Below are positions 7,960 through 15,120 of a stretch of 64,000 bases of DNA, one piece after another. A program made the position numbers and the translations under genes. The stretch is taken from contig QFXC01000002.1 in assembly GCA_003349885.1 (NCBI GenBank), positions 191,850-255,849 on the forward strand, written 5' to 3'. The notes beneath the pieces were generated by a model that did not search any database, was not told where the DNA came from, and saw nothing but the letters and a program-made list of their open reading frames with translations. The stretch comes from an endosymbiont of Galathealinum brachiosum (GTDB lineage Bacteria > Pseudomonadota > Gammaproteobacteria > SZUA-229). Within the stretch, counting starts at the first letter, position 1. Each line of letters opens with the position of its first letter.

Positions 7960-9016
7960 ACATCATAGTGTAATTATTATTGGCGCAGGTTTAAGTGGCT
8001 TATATAGCGCCTGGCAATTACAACAGAAACAACAGGATGTCATTTTACTGGAAGCACGTAATCGCGCGGGTGGAAGAATATTCTCAGCCGATTATAAAAA
8101 CAGTAGATTTGATATGGGCCCGGCCTGGGTATGGCCACACTTACAGCCTCGCTTAAACCAGTTAATGAAGAATCTTGATCTGGACACATTTAAACAACAT
8201 ACAAGCGGTGCGATGTTATATGAAAAAAATCCAGATGAAATTGAACATTACACTGGTCAGTCTTCACATAGTGAATCATATCGAATAGCCGGTGCTAGCC
8301 AGCAATTAATTGAAACATTGCAAAATAAGCTACCCGAATCAGGCATTCATTTAAATACACTTGTGCAGTCTATTAATAAAGATGACATGAGCATTTATAC
8401 CATACGTGATGGTAAAAAATTCCAATACACGGCTAATAAAATTATTCTTGCACTACCACCGAGATTAATACAACAGAACATAGATTTCACACCTGCCATT
8501 CCAGAAGAAATTTCAAACATCTGGAAAAGCATACCGACCTGGATGTCTGGGCATTGTAAAATTATGTTTATTTATGAAAAACCCTTCTGGCGAGATAACA
8601 ACTTATCAGGCGAAGTTTTCAGCCATTACGGCCCATTGTCAGAAATTTATGATGGTAGCCCTTCAAGTGAAGAATATTACGCCCTCACCGCTTTTGTGGG
8701 TTTAAATGCTCATCAGCGTAAACAGGTTGATAAAGAACGCTTAATTGAATCATGCATGAAGCAATTACAACGTCTGTTCGGCGATGAGAGCCAGAACACC
8801 TGCGATATACAGTTAAAGGACTGGAGTCTGGACGAAAACACTACCGCTGAAATAGATTTAACTTCACCCATGCAACACCCGCAATATCCTGAAGATGCAC
8901 CTAGACATTTCTGGGGTGGGAAAGTAATACTGACGGGCACTGAATTTGCTCGTGAGCATGGGGGTTATCTTGAAGGAGCCATTGAAAGTGCTGATGAAGC
9001 TATTTCTAACTATTAA
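7952..9016 (+). CDS. flavin monoamine oxidase-like FAD protein
   Basis: This 354-residue FAD protein opens with a Rossmann fingerprint IIGAGLSGLYSAWQL followed by LLEARNRAGGR, the classical amine-oxidase start. It closes with the FAD-binding LTGTEFAREHGGYLEGAIESA. At 354 residues it is shorter than typical monoamine oxidases (about 450), and the substrate domain is compact. The gene overlaps the cupin gene by 8 nt and is the last of the operon driven from 5325. Amine oxidases release hydrogen peroxide and an imine; the substrate here is unknown. Genes pairing a ChrR-like cupin with an amine oxidase suggest one pathway, which is inference. Confidence 0.82.
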   Translation: MSEHHSVIIIGAGLSGLYSAWQLQQKQQDVILLEARNRAGGRIFSADYKNSRFDMGPAWVWPHLQPRLNQLMKNLDLDTFKQHTSGAMLYEKNPDEIEHYTGQSSHSESYRIAGASQQLIETLQNKLPESGIHLNTLVQSINKDDMSIYTIRDGKKFQYTANKIILALPPRLIQQNIDFTPAIPEEISNIWKSIPTWMSGHCKIMFIYEKPFWRDNNLSGEVFSHYGPLSEIYDGSPSSEEYYALTAFVGLNAHQRKQVDKERLIESCMKQLQRLFGDESQNTCDIQLKDWSLDENTTAEIDLTSPMQHPQYPEDAPRHFWGGKVILTGTEFAREHGGYLEGAIESADEAISNY

Positions 9017-9071
9017 AATTAATGAATCGATATATCAACAATCAAATACTCTTAAGCATATTTAAGATTCC

Positions 9072-9121
9072 ACTATATTACGTTATTCAATTACGATAAC
9101 TCGTTGTTAACGATTTATCGT
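9072..9121. promoter_or_regulatory. three-site palindrome array 4
   Basis: Perfect sites ACGATAACTCGT (9093) and ACGATTTATCGT (9110) start 17 bp apart. A degenerate ACTATATTACGT (9072, two mismatches) lies 21 bp before them. The array is 183 bp from the -24 GG of the promoter at 9304, unlike the 69-70 bp seen at the other four. Confidence 0.7.
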
Positions 9122-9303
9122 TGCGAATTTCATTAAATATCACCTCTTACTCATCTAACTTTGCATCCTATAATTTAAACACATACCGTATTTAGCTATA
9201 CCTCACCCTTAACCTGATTATTTTACAATCTATCACTATTATTTCATTACCCAACGAGCGATAAATAACATAATTCTCACACTTTACTTTTTTTTGTAAT
9301 ATC

Positions 9304-9318
9304 TGGCATGGCTTATGC
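9304..9318 (+). promoter_or_regulatory. sigma54 promoter of the 67-residue membrane protein
   Basis: TGGCATGGCTTATGC gives -24 TGGCAT, five bases and TATGC at -12, with GG-N10-GC spacing. It lies 31 bp before the ATG at 9350, behind palindrome array 4. An in-frame ATG inside the promoter (9308) cannot be the translation start if transcription begins downstream. Confidence 0.7.
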
Positions 9319-9349
9319 GATCAAATTATTAATACACCAGGAGATTATC

Positions 9350-9553
9350 ATGAGCCAGAAACAAAAAAGCTATTTAAGCAATCTGAATCGTATAATTATT
9401 TTCATGCTTACCCTGTCGGGTCTTTTAATGGATGGGTTTCAAACTTCTGATATTCCCTGCACTTTTGCAGTGATCTTCTGGTTATGGTTACCATTATGTA
9501 CAGAAATCGAATCTAAATTTATTAATCGATTTACTACTCATCCATATAATTAA
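9350..9553 (+). CDS. 67-residue membrane protein of the sigma54 regulon
   Basis: I set the start at 9350 because AGGAG lies 7 nt upstream and the longer frame from 9308 would begin inside the sigma54 promoter. The protein has a polar N-terminus (MSQKQKSYLSNLNR) and two hydrophobic stretches (about residues 13-26 and 34-50, including FAVIFWLWLPLC). It ends with a charged tail. The family is not recognised. It is transcribed alone between two palindrome arrays, with the next sigma54 promoter following at 9740. Confidence 0.6.
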   Translation: MSQKQKSYLSNLNRIIIFMLTLSGLLMDGFQTSDIPCTFAVIFWLWLPLCTEIESKFINRFTTHPYN

Positions 9554-9621
9554 ATTAAAAAGAAAATCTTAAAGACAGTTTAATTATTCTTTCTGAATAG
9601 TTTATTAGTAATGAATCTTTT

Positions 9622-9671
9622 ACGAAATCACGTTTCTAACTCACGATAAATCGTTTTTCACGACTATTCGT
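9622..9671. promoter_or_regulatory. three-site palindrome array 5
   Basis: Sites are ACGAAATCACGT (9622, one mismatch), ACGATAAATCGT (9643, perfect) and ACGACTATTCGT (9660, perfect). Starts are 21 and 17 bp apart. 69 bp separate the last site from the -24 GG at 9741. This is the array closest to the consensus geometry and sequence. Confidence 0.78.
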
Positions 9672-9739
9672 ATATATCAATACCGTATAAAAATACAACT
9701 TACTTATAAATATCAATGAGTTAAATAAAACATACAGAC

Positions 9740-9755
9740 TGGCATAGCAAATGCA
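9740..9755 (+). promoter_or_regulatory. sigma54 promoter of the DsrE-flavoprotein genes
   Basis: TGGCATAGCAAATGCA provides TGGCAT, five bases and AATGCA with GG-N10-GC spacing. It lies 51 bp before the ATG at 9807, between array 5 and the start-proximal palindrome at 9768. Confidence 0.75.
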
Positions 9756-9767
9756 ATATCACCTTCA

Positions 9768-9779
9768 ACGAATAATCGT
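9768..9779. promoter_or_regulatory. perfect palindrome near predicted +1
   Basis: ACGAATAATCGT is a perfect copy of the array motif but lies downstream of the -12 element, beginning 14 bases after its GC. The palindrome at 867 has the same offset. It would overlap the start of transcription. Confidence 0.55.
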
Positions 9780-9806
9780 TAACAACTAAACCAAGAGGGT
9801 TTACAC

Positions 9807-10181
9807 ATGAAAGCTGCAATAATTATTTTATCAGATCCAAAATCAGGTTCAGAAGAAGCTTTAGGTCGTTTTTTTAATGCATTAGCAACCGCATACGATC
9901 ATAAAGAAAATGGTGATGAGGTAACAATATTATTCCAGGGTGCAGGTACTCGCTGGGCTGGTGAAATGAATAATGAAGAGCATCCTGTATATGATCTTTA
10001 TAAAGCTGTTGAAGATAAAGTTGCCGGTGTATCCTGTGGTTGTGCCGATGTATTTGGTGCATCTGAAGAAGCTGTAAAAAGTGGATTTGATTTAGTTAAG
10101 GACAATGCCGTTCCTGGCACATCCGGTTTACCCAGTTTGAGAAATTTACGTAATGATGGTTTTGAAATTATGATTTTCTAA
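9807..10181 (+). CDS. DsrE-family protein
   Basis: The 124-residue cytoplasmic protein has a DsrE/F-like alpha/beta fold pattern: MKAAIIILSDP strand, then ALGRFFNALATAYDHKENGDEVTILF-type helix and strand. It has a Cys pair in GVSCGCADVFGA (about residues 76-80) and a final strand FEIMIF. DsrE-family proteins carry sulfur on cysteine in sulfur relay, though many members have other roles. AGAGGG lies before the ATG. It is the first gene behind the sigma54 promoter at 9740 and is followed by a strong hairpin and then the large flavoprotein. Confidence 0.78.
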   Translation: MKAAIIILSDPKSGSEEALGRFFNALATAYDHKENGDEVTILFQGAGTRWAGEMNNEEHPVYDLYKAVEDKVAGVSCGCADVFGASEEAVKSGFDLVKDNAVPGTSGLPSLRNLRNDGFEIMIF

Positions 10182-10200
10182 ATCCACATTATAAGTACTA

Positions 10201-10234
10201 TCAAAATGACAGGGAGTTAGCCCTGTCATTTTGA
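10201..10234 (+). terminator. 14-bp hairpin between DsrE and flavoprotein genes
   Basis: TCAAAATGACAGGG and CCCTGTCATTTTGA form a perfect 14-bp stem with a 6-base loop, followed by TTTATT. It looks like a terminator or attenuator that would make the DsrE transcript much more abundant than the downstream flavoprotein message. No separate promoter was recognised for the downstream gene. Confidence 0.65.
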
Positions 10235-10279
10235 TTTATTAAACATCTAAAATTATAATAATCTCCACAGGAGTTCAAT

Positions 10280-12169
10280 ATGTCACAGACTGGCCCATTC
10301 CATGAAGGTGAACTTGCTGTTCAAACTAAATTAGGTGTATCTGACATCGCCCGATCTAACGGTACAGTTATTACTAACCGAATACCTGGTGCAGCATTAA
10401 ATTTCATATCACAACAATCTATGGTTATACTCGGCAGCACCGACATAAACTCCCGAATCTGGACATCAGCAATATTTGGTAGCAGCGGTTTTATAGAAGC
10501 ACTGGATGCTGAGACAGTTAGAATAAATTTTAGCGATACTTCTATATCAATAACAGATCCTTTCTGGTCAAACATTCAGTCTAACGCACAACTCGGTATG
10601 ATCGTCATTGAACTTGGCTCACGCCGACGTTTACGTATTAATGGCCAAATCGAAAAAATATCAGAACAGATTTATCATATTAATATTGATCAGGCATATC
10701 CAAACTGTCCTCAGTATATTCAACGTAGACATATAATGCATGCTAGAAAAAATAACGATCTTAACAAAGTTTCTGATTTGAATGGCTGCAGCCTTAATTT
10801 AAACCAAATTAATATTATTGAAAATGCAGATACCTTTTTTGTTTCCAGTGCGCACCCGGATCATGGTAATGATGTATCTCATCGGGGAGGTAAACCCGGC
10901 TTCATTCAGATAATAAATAATTCACAATTACGCATACCCGATTACCCGGGTAACAGTATGTTTAATACGTTAGGCAATTTTGACGTTAATCCTAATGCAG
11001 GTCTCGTGTTTATTGATTTTATAAACAAAAAAATCCTTCAGTTAACGGGGCAGGCGAAAGTTCTGTGGCATATAGAAGATACCGATATAGAAACAGCAGG
11101 CACGCTACGTTACTGGCAGTTTGATATAGAATCATGGAGAGAAAGTACTATCGACTTTGATATTGAATGGGAATACCTGGATGCATCGCCCCATAACCCT
11201 GAAATCACTTCGAATCAGACAATAGAAAACAAGACGCTGAATTTAACCGTAGATAAAATCATTCAGCAGTCTGATCGAGTTAAATCATTCATATTAACAT
11301 CAGACGATAAACTACCTGAATTTAAAGCCGGGGCACACCTGGAAATCACACTTAATAACGATCAGAACCTTATTAGACACTACTCTATTCTATCCAACCC
11401 AGATAATCTAAATCATTATGAAATAGCCGTGCTGGAACAGGCTGAAAGTCGTGGCGGTTCACACGCTATGCATCACTTAGTTAAGCAAGGCGATATTTTA
11501 AATTGCTCAATTCCTAAAAATGAATTTCCCGTATACACTAATGCTGAACACACAATATTAATAGCCGGTGGTATCGGTATCACCCCTATTCTATCGATGT
11601 TAGAGTCACTCGAATCACAAAATAAATCATATGAATTTCATTATACTGTCAAAACATTATCTGATTTTATCTATATTGATAGAATAAAAGCCATTGCTGG
11701 AAACAGGTGTTCTTTTTATACATCGGCTAAAAAAAACTCACGACTTAATCTGGATATATTACTAACCAAACCCGATAAAGGCACGCATGTTTATGTTTGT
11801 GGTCCAGTTCGTTTGATTAATGCAATTCGAGAAGTTTCAGAAATAAATAACTGGAACAAAGCAAACGTTCACTTTGAAAATTTTGGAGTTAATTCTATTA
11901 AAAGCAATTCACAAATAGAAATAAAATTAGCCAAAAGCGAGATTACATTAACGGTTCCAGCTGATATATCGATACTTGATTATTTGCTCAACAACAAGAT
12001 AAATGTACCCCATCAATGCAAAAGAGGTGAATGTGGATTATGCGTAACAAGTGTATTAGAAGGCACACCTGATCATAGAGATATATACCTTGAAAAAGAA
12101 CAAAGAAAATCTTCCATGTGCCTTTGTGTATCAAGGGCGAAAGGCAATAAAATCACACTGGATCTGTAA
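10280..12169 (+). CDS. fused PNPOx-like / ferredoxin-NAD reductase / [2Fe-2S] flavoprotein
   Basis: This 629-residue cytoplasmic protein has a pyridoxamine-phosphate-oxidase-like N-terminal half (about residues 1-300, starting GPFHEGELAVQ). A ferredoxin-reductase module follows (about 320-540, with RHYSILSNP for flavin and IAGGIGITPILSML for the NAD side). Last is a plant-type [2Fe-2S] ferredoxin domain with CKRGECGLC and a terminal Cys near residue 614. It should pass electrons from NAD(P)H through flavin and the iron-sulfur cluster to an unknown acceptor. CAGGAG precedes the ATG. It lies behind the DsrE gene across a hairpin. A role in reductive detoxification under the sigma54 regulon is inferred. 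Confidence 0.85.
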   Translation: MSQTGPFHEGELAVQTKLGVSDIARSNGTVITNRIPGAALNFISQQSMVILGSTDINSRIWTSAIFGSSGFIEALDAETVRINFSDTSISITDPFWSNIQSNAQLGMIVIELGSRRRLRINGQIEKISEQIYHINIDQAYPNCPQYIQRRHIMHARKNNDLNKVSDLNGCSLNLNQINIIENADTFFVSSAHPDHGNDVSHRGGKPGFIQIINNSQLRIPDYPGNSMFNTLGNFDVNPNAGLVFIDFINKKILQLTGQAKVLWHIEDTDIETAGTLRYWQFDIESWRESTIDFDIEWEYLDASPHNPEITSNQTIENKTLNLTVDKIIQQSDRVKSFILTSDDKLPEFKAGAHLEITLNNDQNLIRHYSILSNPDNLNHYEIAVLEQAESRGGSHAMHHLVKQGDILNCSIPKNEFPVYTNAEHTILIAGGIGITPILSMLESLESQNKSYEFHYTVKTLSDFIYIDRIKAIAGNRCSFYTSAKKNSRLNLDILLTKPDKGTHVYVCGPVRLINAIREVSEINNWNKANVHFENFGVNSIKSNSQIEIKLAKSEITLTVPADISILDYLLNNKINVPHQCKRGECGLCVTSVLEGTPDHRDIYLEKEQRKSSMCLCVSRAKGNKITLDL

Positions 12170-12277
12170 TAACATAATACATTTGATACTAATCAATTCT
12201 TAATTTTTTAACTTAAGCATAATTAAGTATGTATTAGTGTTTTTACCCATATGCTACTTGCTAAAAAGGGTTAAAAG

Positions 12278-12949
12278 ATGAAACGTTTAAGCATCAATCC
12301 AGTTTTATTTTTCCTTCTAGTTCTGATGTCAGAAACATCATGGAGTGATGAGCGAACAAGGGATTCTCTATCATCATATCGAAGTATTGTTGGAATTTCT
12401 GTTAATGCTATAGATTTTGATGTTTATAATAAAGATAGCACCAGTTCAAATGGTACATTGTCAGAAGACTTTTCATACTCGCCCTTTATTTCTATTGAAA
12501 GCCCTTATAAATTCTTTGGAGACTCTAATTGGGGTGGCTTAATGGAATACAGTCTTTCGAGTTTCAATTTAAAGCAACAACTCATAGATAATGAACTTTC
12601 CGATCTCGGAACTTCAGTGAAAGGGTACTATACTTTTGTAACACCTACCCTGTTTTATTCATTCAATGGAGTAAGCTCCTATAACAACAATCAAATGTTA
12701 ATTGCAGGACTGGGAGTAGGATTCGGTTATTTAAATGCATCCGGGGAAGTAATCTTTACCGAAACCACACAGGAACTACACAATATTGATATAAATGGAA
12801 CGGCCTTAGCTATATCCTTATTTTTAGATTATCGTACAGGTGATTTTGTAACACGCATATCTGGTGGCCTTACAAGCCATACAAAAGATAACTATGATTA
12901 TGATGCTTTTGGATTTACATGGAGTTTTGGTTATGTTTTTGGATTATAA
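12278..12949 (+). CDS. putative outer-membrane beta-barrel protein, family unknown
   Basis: The 223-residue protein has a signal peptide (hydrophobic MKRLSINPVLFFLLVLM, cleavage near TSWS). Its mature part is rich in alternating hydrophobic and Ser/Thr/Asn strands and ends in FGFTWSFGYVFGL, typical of outer-membrane barrels. I do not recognise a family. It is transcribed in the same direction as the flavoprotein but 108 bp downstream, and it has no sigma54 promoter of its own. Confidence 0.6.
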   Translation: MKRLSINPVLFFLLVLMSETSWSDERTRDSLSSYRSIVGISVNAIDFDVYNKDSTSSNGTLSEDFSYSPFISIESPYKFFGDSNWGGLMEYSLSSFNLKQQLIDNELSDLGTSVKGYYTFVTPTLFYSFNGVSSYNNNQMLIAGLGVGFGYLNASGEVIFTETTQELHNIDINGTALAISLFLDYRTGDFVTRISGGLTSHTKDNYDYDAFGFTWSFGYVFGL

Positions 12950-13093
12950 AATTAAATACTCCTGACACTCTCAGGGCAATGATGCTTCAAGCTTAAAACA
13001 CCATTGTTATTAACTTTTATCAAGAAATAAATAAGGAACAGATGATACAAATTTTAATTAATATCGATTACTAATTAATACATTATATAATCA

Positions 13094-13339
13094 CTATTTG
13101 TTAGTATCTGCTTTTTTAACCCTGATTTTATTACCCGCAATTTCCTGATTATTCAGGCTTTTAATTGCCGCTTTAGCATCGCCTGCTTTAGGCATTTCTA
13201 CAAAGCCAAAACCTTTTGATACGCCTGATGCTTTGTCCATTACTATAACGCAGGACTGTACATCACCAAATGGTTCAAACAGGTTCTTTATCTCCAGCTC
13301 TGTTGTTGTGCGAGCAAGATTACGTATTAATAATTTCAT
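13094..13339 (-). CDS. RRM-domain RNA-binding protein
   Basis: This 81-residue protein is a single RNA-recognition motif with RNP2 (KLLIRNLA) at the start and RNP1 (KGFGFVEM) at about residues 42-49. It has a basic C-terminal tail (RVKKADTNK). Such stand-alone RRM proteins bind single-stranded RNA and are often cold- or stress-induced. It is the last of a minus-strand cluster with Gre-like, S4 and YehS genes, all small nucleic-acid-linked proteins. Confidence 0.9.
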   Translation of the reverse strand: MKLLIRNLARTTTELEIKNLFEPFGDVQSCVIVMDKASGVSKGFGFVEMPKAGDAKAAIKSLNNQEIAGNKIRVKKADTNK

Positions 13340-13372
13340 TGTGAACCTTTTAAAGTTGTTTATTTTATTAGC

Positions 13373-13855
13373 TTAGTAGGCCGCGGTTATTTGATAATAT
13401 TTTTTGTCCAGCCCCATTTGAACCTCAATATCATCATCAACTCTTGAGGAAATTAATGCTTTACCAAGTGGCGCGGACGGGGTAACGATTGTTATTTCTT
13501 TATGGTTAAATCTAAATTTAAGGCCTCCGGCTACCGGGCTTAAAAAGACAAATTGCTCAGTTCCCTCTTCATCCTCAATACTCACCAGTGTACCAATGAC
13601 TATAGAACTATCAGGCAAATACTCAACGATCTTTAACTTACTGAACGTAATTAAATCAGCCTCACACTCTGCAACACGTTTAGATTGACCATGAGCCAGA
13701 TATGATGCTTCGAGACCTAATGTATCGTATTTATTTTCTGCCTCGTTTTCTTCATCGGTAGCCGTATCATAAGCTCTTTGAGCCGCAGCAGCTGCCACCT
13801 GATGGACATTTTCTAATTCTTGCAATATCTGCTTAATCAACAGGGATTTGTTCAT
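13373..13855 (-). CDS. GreA/GreB-family protein
   Basis: The 160-residue protein has an N-terminal helical region (about 1-75) and a C-terminal FKBP-like Gre domain (about 80-155, IGTLVSIEDEEGTEQFVFLSP and PLGKALISSRVDD). GreA/GreB factors enter the RNA polymerase secondary channel and stimulate transcript cleavage. The N-terminal coiled coil differs from canonical GreA and the tip acidic residues are uncertain, so it may be a Gre-like regulator. It lies between RRM and S4 genes in one direction. Confidence 0.75.
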   Translation of the reverse strand: MNKSLLIKQILQELENVHQVAAAAAQRAYDTATDEENEAENKYDTLGLEASYLAHGQSKRVAECEADLITFSKLKIVEYLPDSSIVIGTLVSIEDEEGTEQFVFLSPVAGGLKFRFNHKEITIVTPSAPLGKALISSRVDDDIEVQMGLDKKYYQITAAY

Positions 13856-13870
13856 ACAACTTAAACCTGT

Positions 13871-14080
13871 TTAACTAACTTGCACCTGTTGTGCATTAAA
13901 CTCTACAACCTGTCCTTTTCTAATTTTGCATCGTTTACGTAACTCAATCTGGTCATCAACCTTAACCTGACCTTCTGAAATAAGGATTTTTGCCCTGCCT
14001 CCACTTTCACATAAACCGGTAATTTTGAGCAGGTTATTTAACTCAATATACTCACGGCCCTCAAGTTCAAACAGTTCCAT
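13871..14080 (-). CDS. S4-domain RNA-binding protein, YbcJ-like
   Basis: The 69-residue protein is a single S4 domain: EYIELNNLLKITGLCESGGRA then KILISEGQVKVDDQIELRKRCKI. It matches the small YbcJ type in length and layout. It should bind RNA, perhaps rRNA. Its start shares one base with the stop of the YehS-like gene upstream, indicating coupling. Confidence 0.88.
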   Translation of the reverse strand: MELFELEGREYIELNNLLKITGLCESGGRAKILISEGQVKVDDQIELRKRCKIRKGQVVEFNAQQVQVS

Positions 14081-14562
14081 TATTTTTCCTGCTTATAATA
14101 ATCTTTTGCCCGGTACTTTTTCTGCATACCCTGTAAAAAATTACGTAACATCTGATCTTTGCAGACTCGATGATTCTTATGACCTTTCTTACGGAATAAG
14201 GCACTTAACTCATGCTTGCTGATTGGAAATTCAGCTAATTCCATTAACTCAAGAATACCCTCATCCTTAAGATTGAGCGCTATCTTTAATTTTTTCAGAA
14301 TAATATTATTCGTGAGGTGTTTTTCAAGCTGGGGCTGTGCACCCTCTTTTTTCCCTCGCTTGTCATCGATCAGGTTATTCAGAAAAATAGCCAGCTGAAT
14401 ATCTTTACATTCCTGAAAGGCAGGGTCATCGTCTTTCTTTAACCAGTCACTCATTTGCTCACGGGTAACAGGTTCATCTTCAAGACTCAATAATGTCATC
14501 ATTTTTGAGTCATCGAAATCAAAGGTATAACGGATTCGGCGTAATATATCGTTGTTTGTCAC
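14080..14562 (-). CDS. DUF1456 / YehS-like protein
   Basis: I choose the GTG at 14562 (160 residues), because AGGAA lies 6 nt upstream and TNNDILRRIRYTFDFDD then opens the protein as in YehS. A longer frame from 14628 adds 22 residues without family support. Two DUF1456 repeats are visible (about residues 3-65 and 85-150), each with a DILRRIRYTF- or NIILKKLKIAL-type helix. Function unknown; soluble. Confidence 0.82.
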   Translation of the reverse strand: MTNNDILRRIRYTFDFDDSKMMTLLSLEDEPVTREQMSDWLKKDDDPAFQECKDIQLAIFLNNLIDDKRGKKEGAQPQLEKHLTNNIILKKLKIALNLKDEGILELMELAEFPISKHELSALFRKKGHKNHRVCKDQMLRNFLQGMQKKYRAKDYYKQEK

Positions 14563-14747
14563 ATGAATTTCCTGATTTAGTAGGGCTATTGTCACAGAAC
14601 AGGCTAAATTAGTGAAGGATAATATCAAATAAGATCTGATTCAGCCTGTATAAGCCTTAATAATGTATTGATATAAGATGCTCAAAGACTATATCATTTA
14701 CATTACTAAAATATAAACAGATTCCATACGAATCAGGCCTTCATTTA

Positions 14748-15113
14748 ATGAAAAAGATAGATAACAATAAACTGGATAAAGTAGTTGCTCAGGCACGTAA
14801 GGACGCTGAAACACGGGGGCACGGGTACCGGGAAAAAGCCTTAAAAATGTACCCTCACATATGTGGCCGCTGCTGTCGTGAATTTGACAGGGCCAACCTG
14901 CATGAATTAACCGTACACCATATTAATCATGATCATGACGACAACCCTGCCGATGGCAGTAACTGGGAGTTACTATGCCTGTATTGTCACGATAATGAAC
15001 ATCAGCGTTATGAAGAACAACTTGCGGAACATGGCATTGTAATGGGTACAAATGAGCAAAAAGAAGCCACTAATAACCCCTTTGCTGATTTAAAAGGTCT
15101 ACTTAATAAGTAA
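14748..15113 (+). CDS. HNH nuclease-family protein, YajD-like
   Basis: This 121-residue protein has a zinc-binding HNH motif: CGRC near residue 40, LTVHHINHDHDDNPADGSNW at about 54-73 and LLCLYCHDNEH at about 75-85. It matches YajD in length and sequence order. HNH enzymes cut DNA; the target of YajD proteins is unknown. The gene diverges from the YehS cluster and converges on the TonB receptor gene, with only 7 bp between stops. Confidence 0.88.
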   Translation: MKKIDNNKLDKVVAQARKDAETRGHGYREKALKMYPHICGRCCREFDRANLHELTVHHINHDHDDNPADGSNWELLCLYCHDNEHQRYEEQLAEHGIVMGTNEQKEATNNPFADLKGLLNK

Positions 15114-15120
15114 TTATTTT

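Noticed and set aside
9308..9349. N-terminal extension of the 67-residue protein
   Set aside because: It begins inside the sigma54 promoter; the AGGAG site supports the start at 9350.
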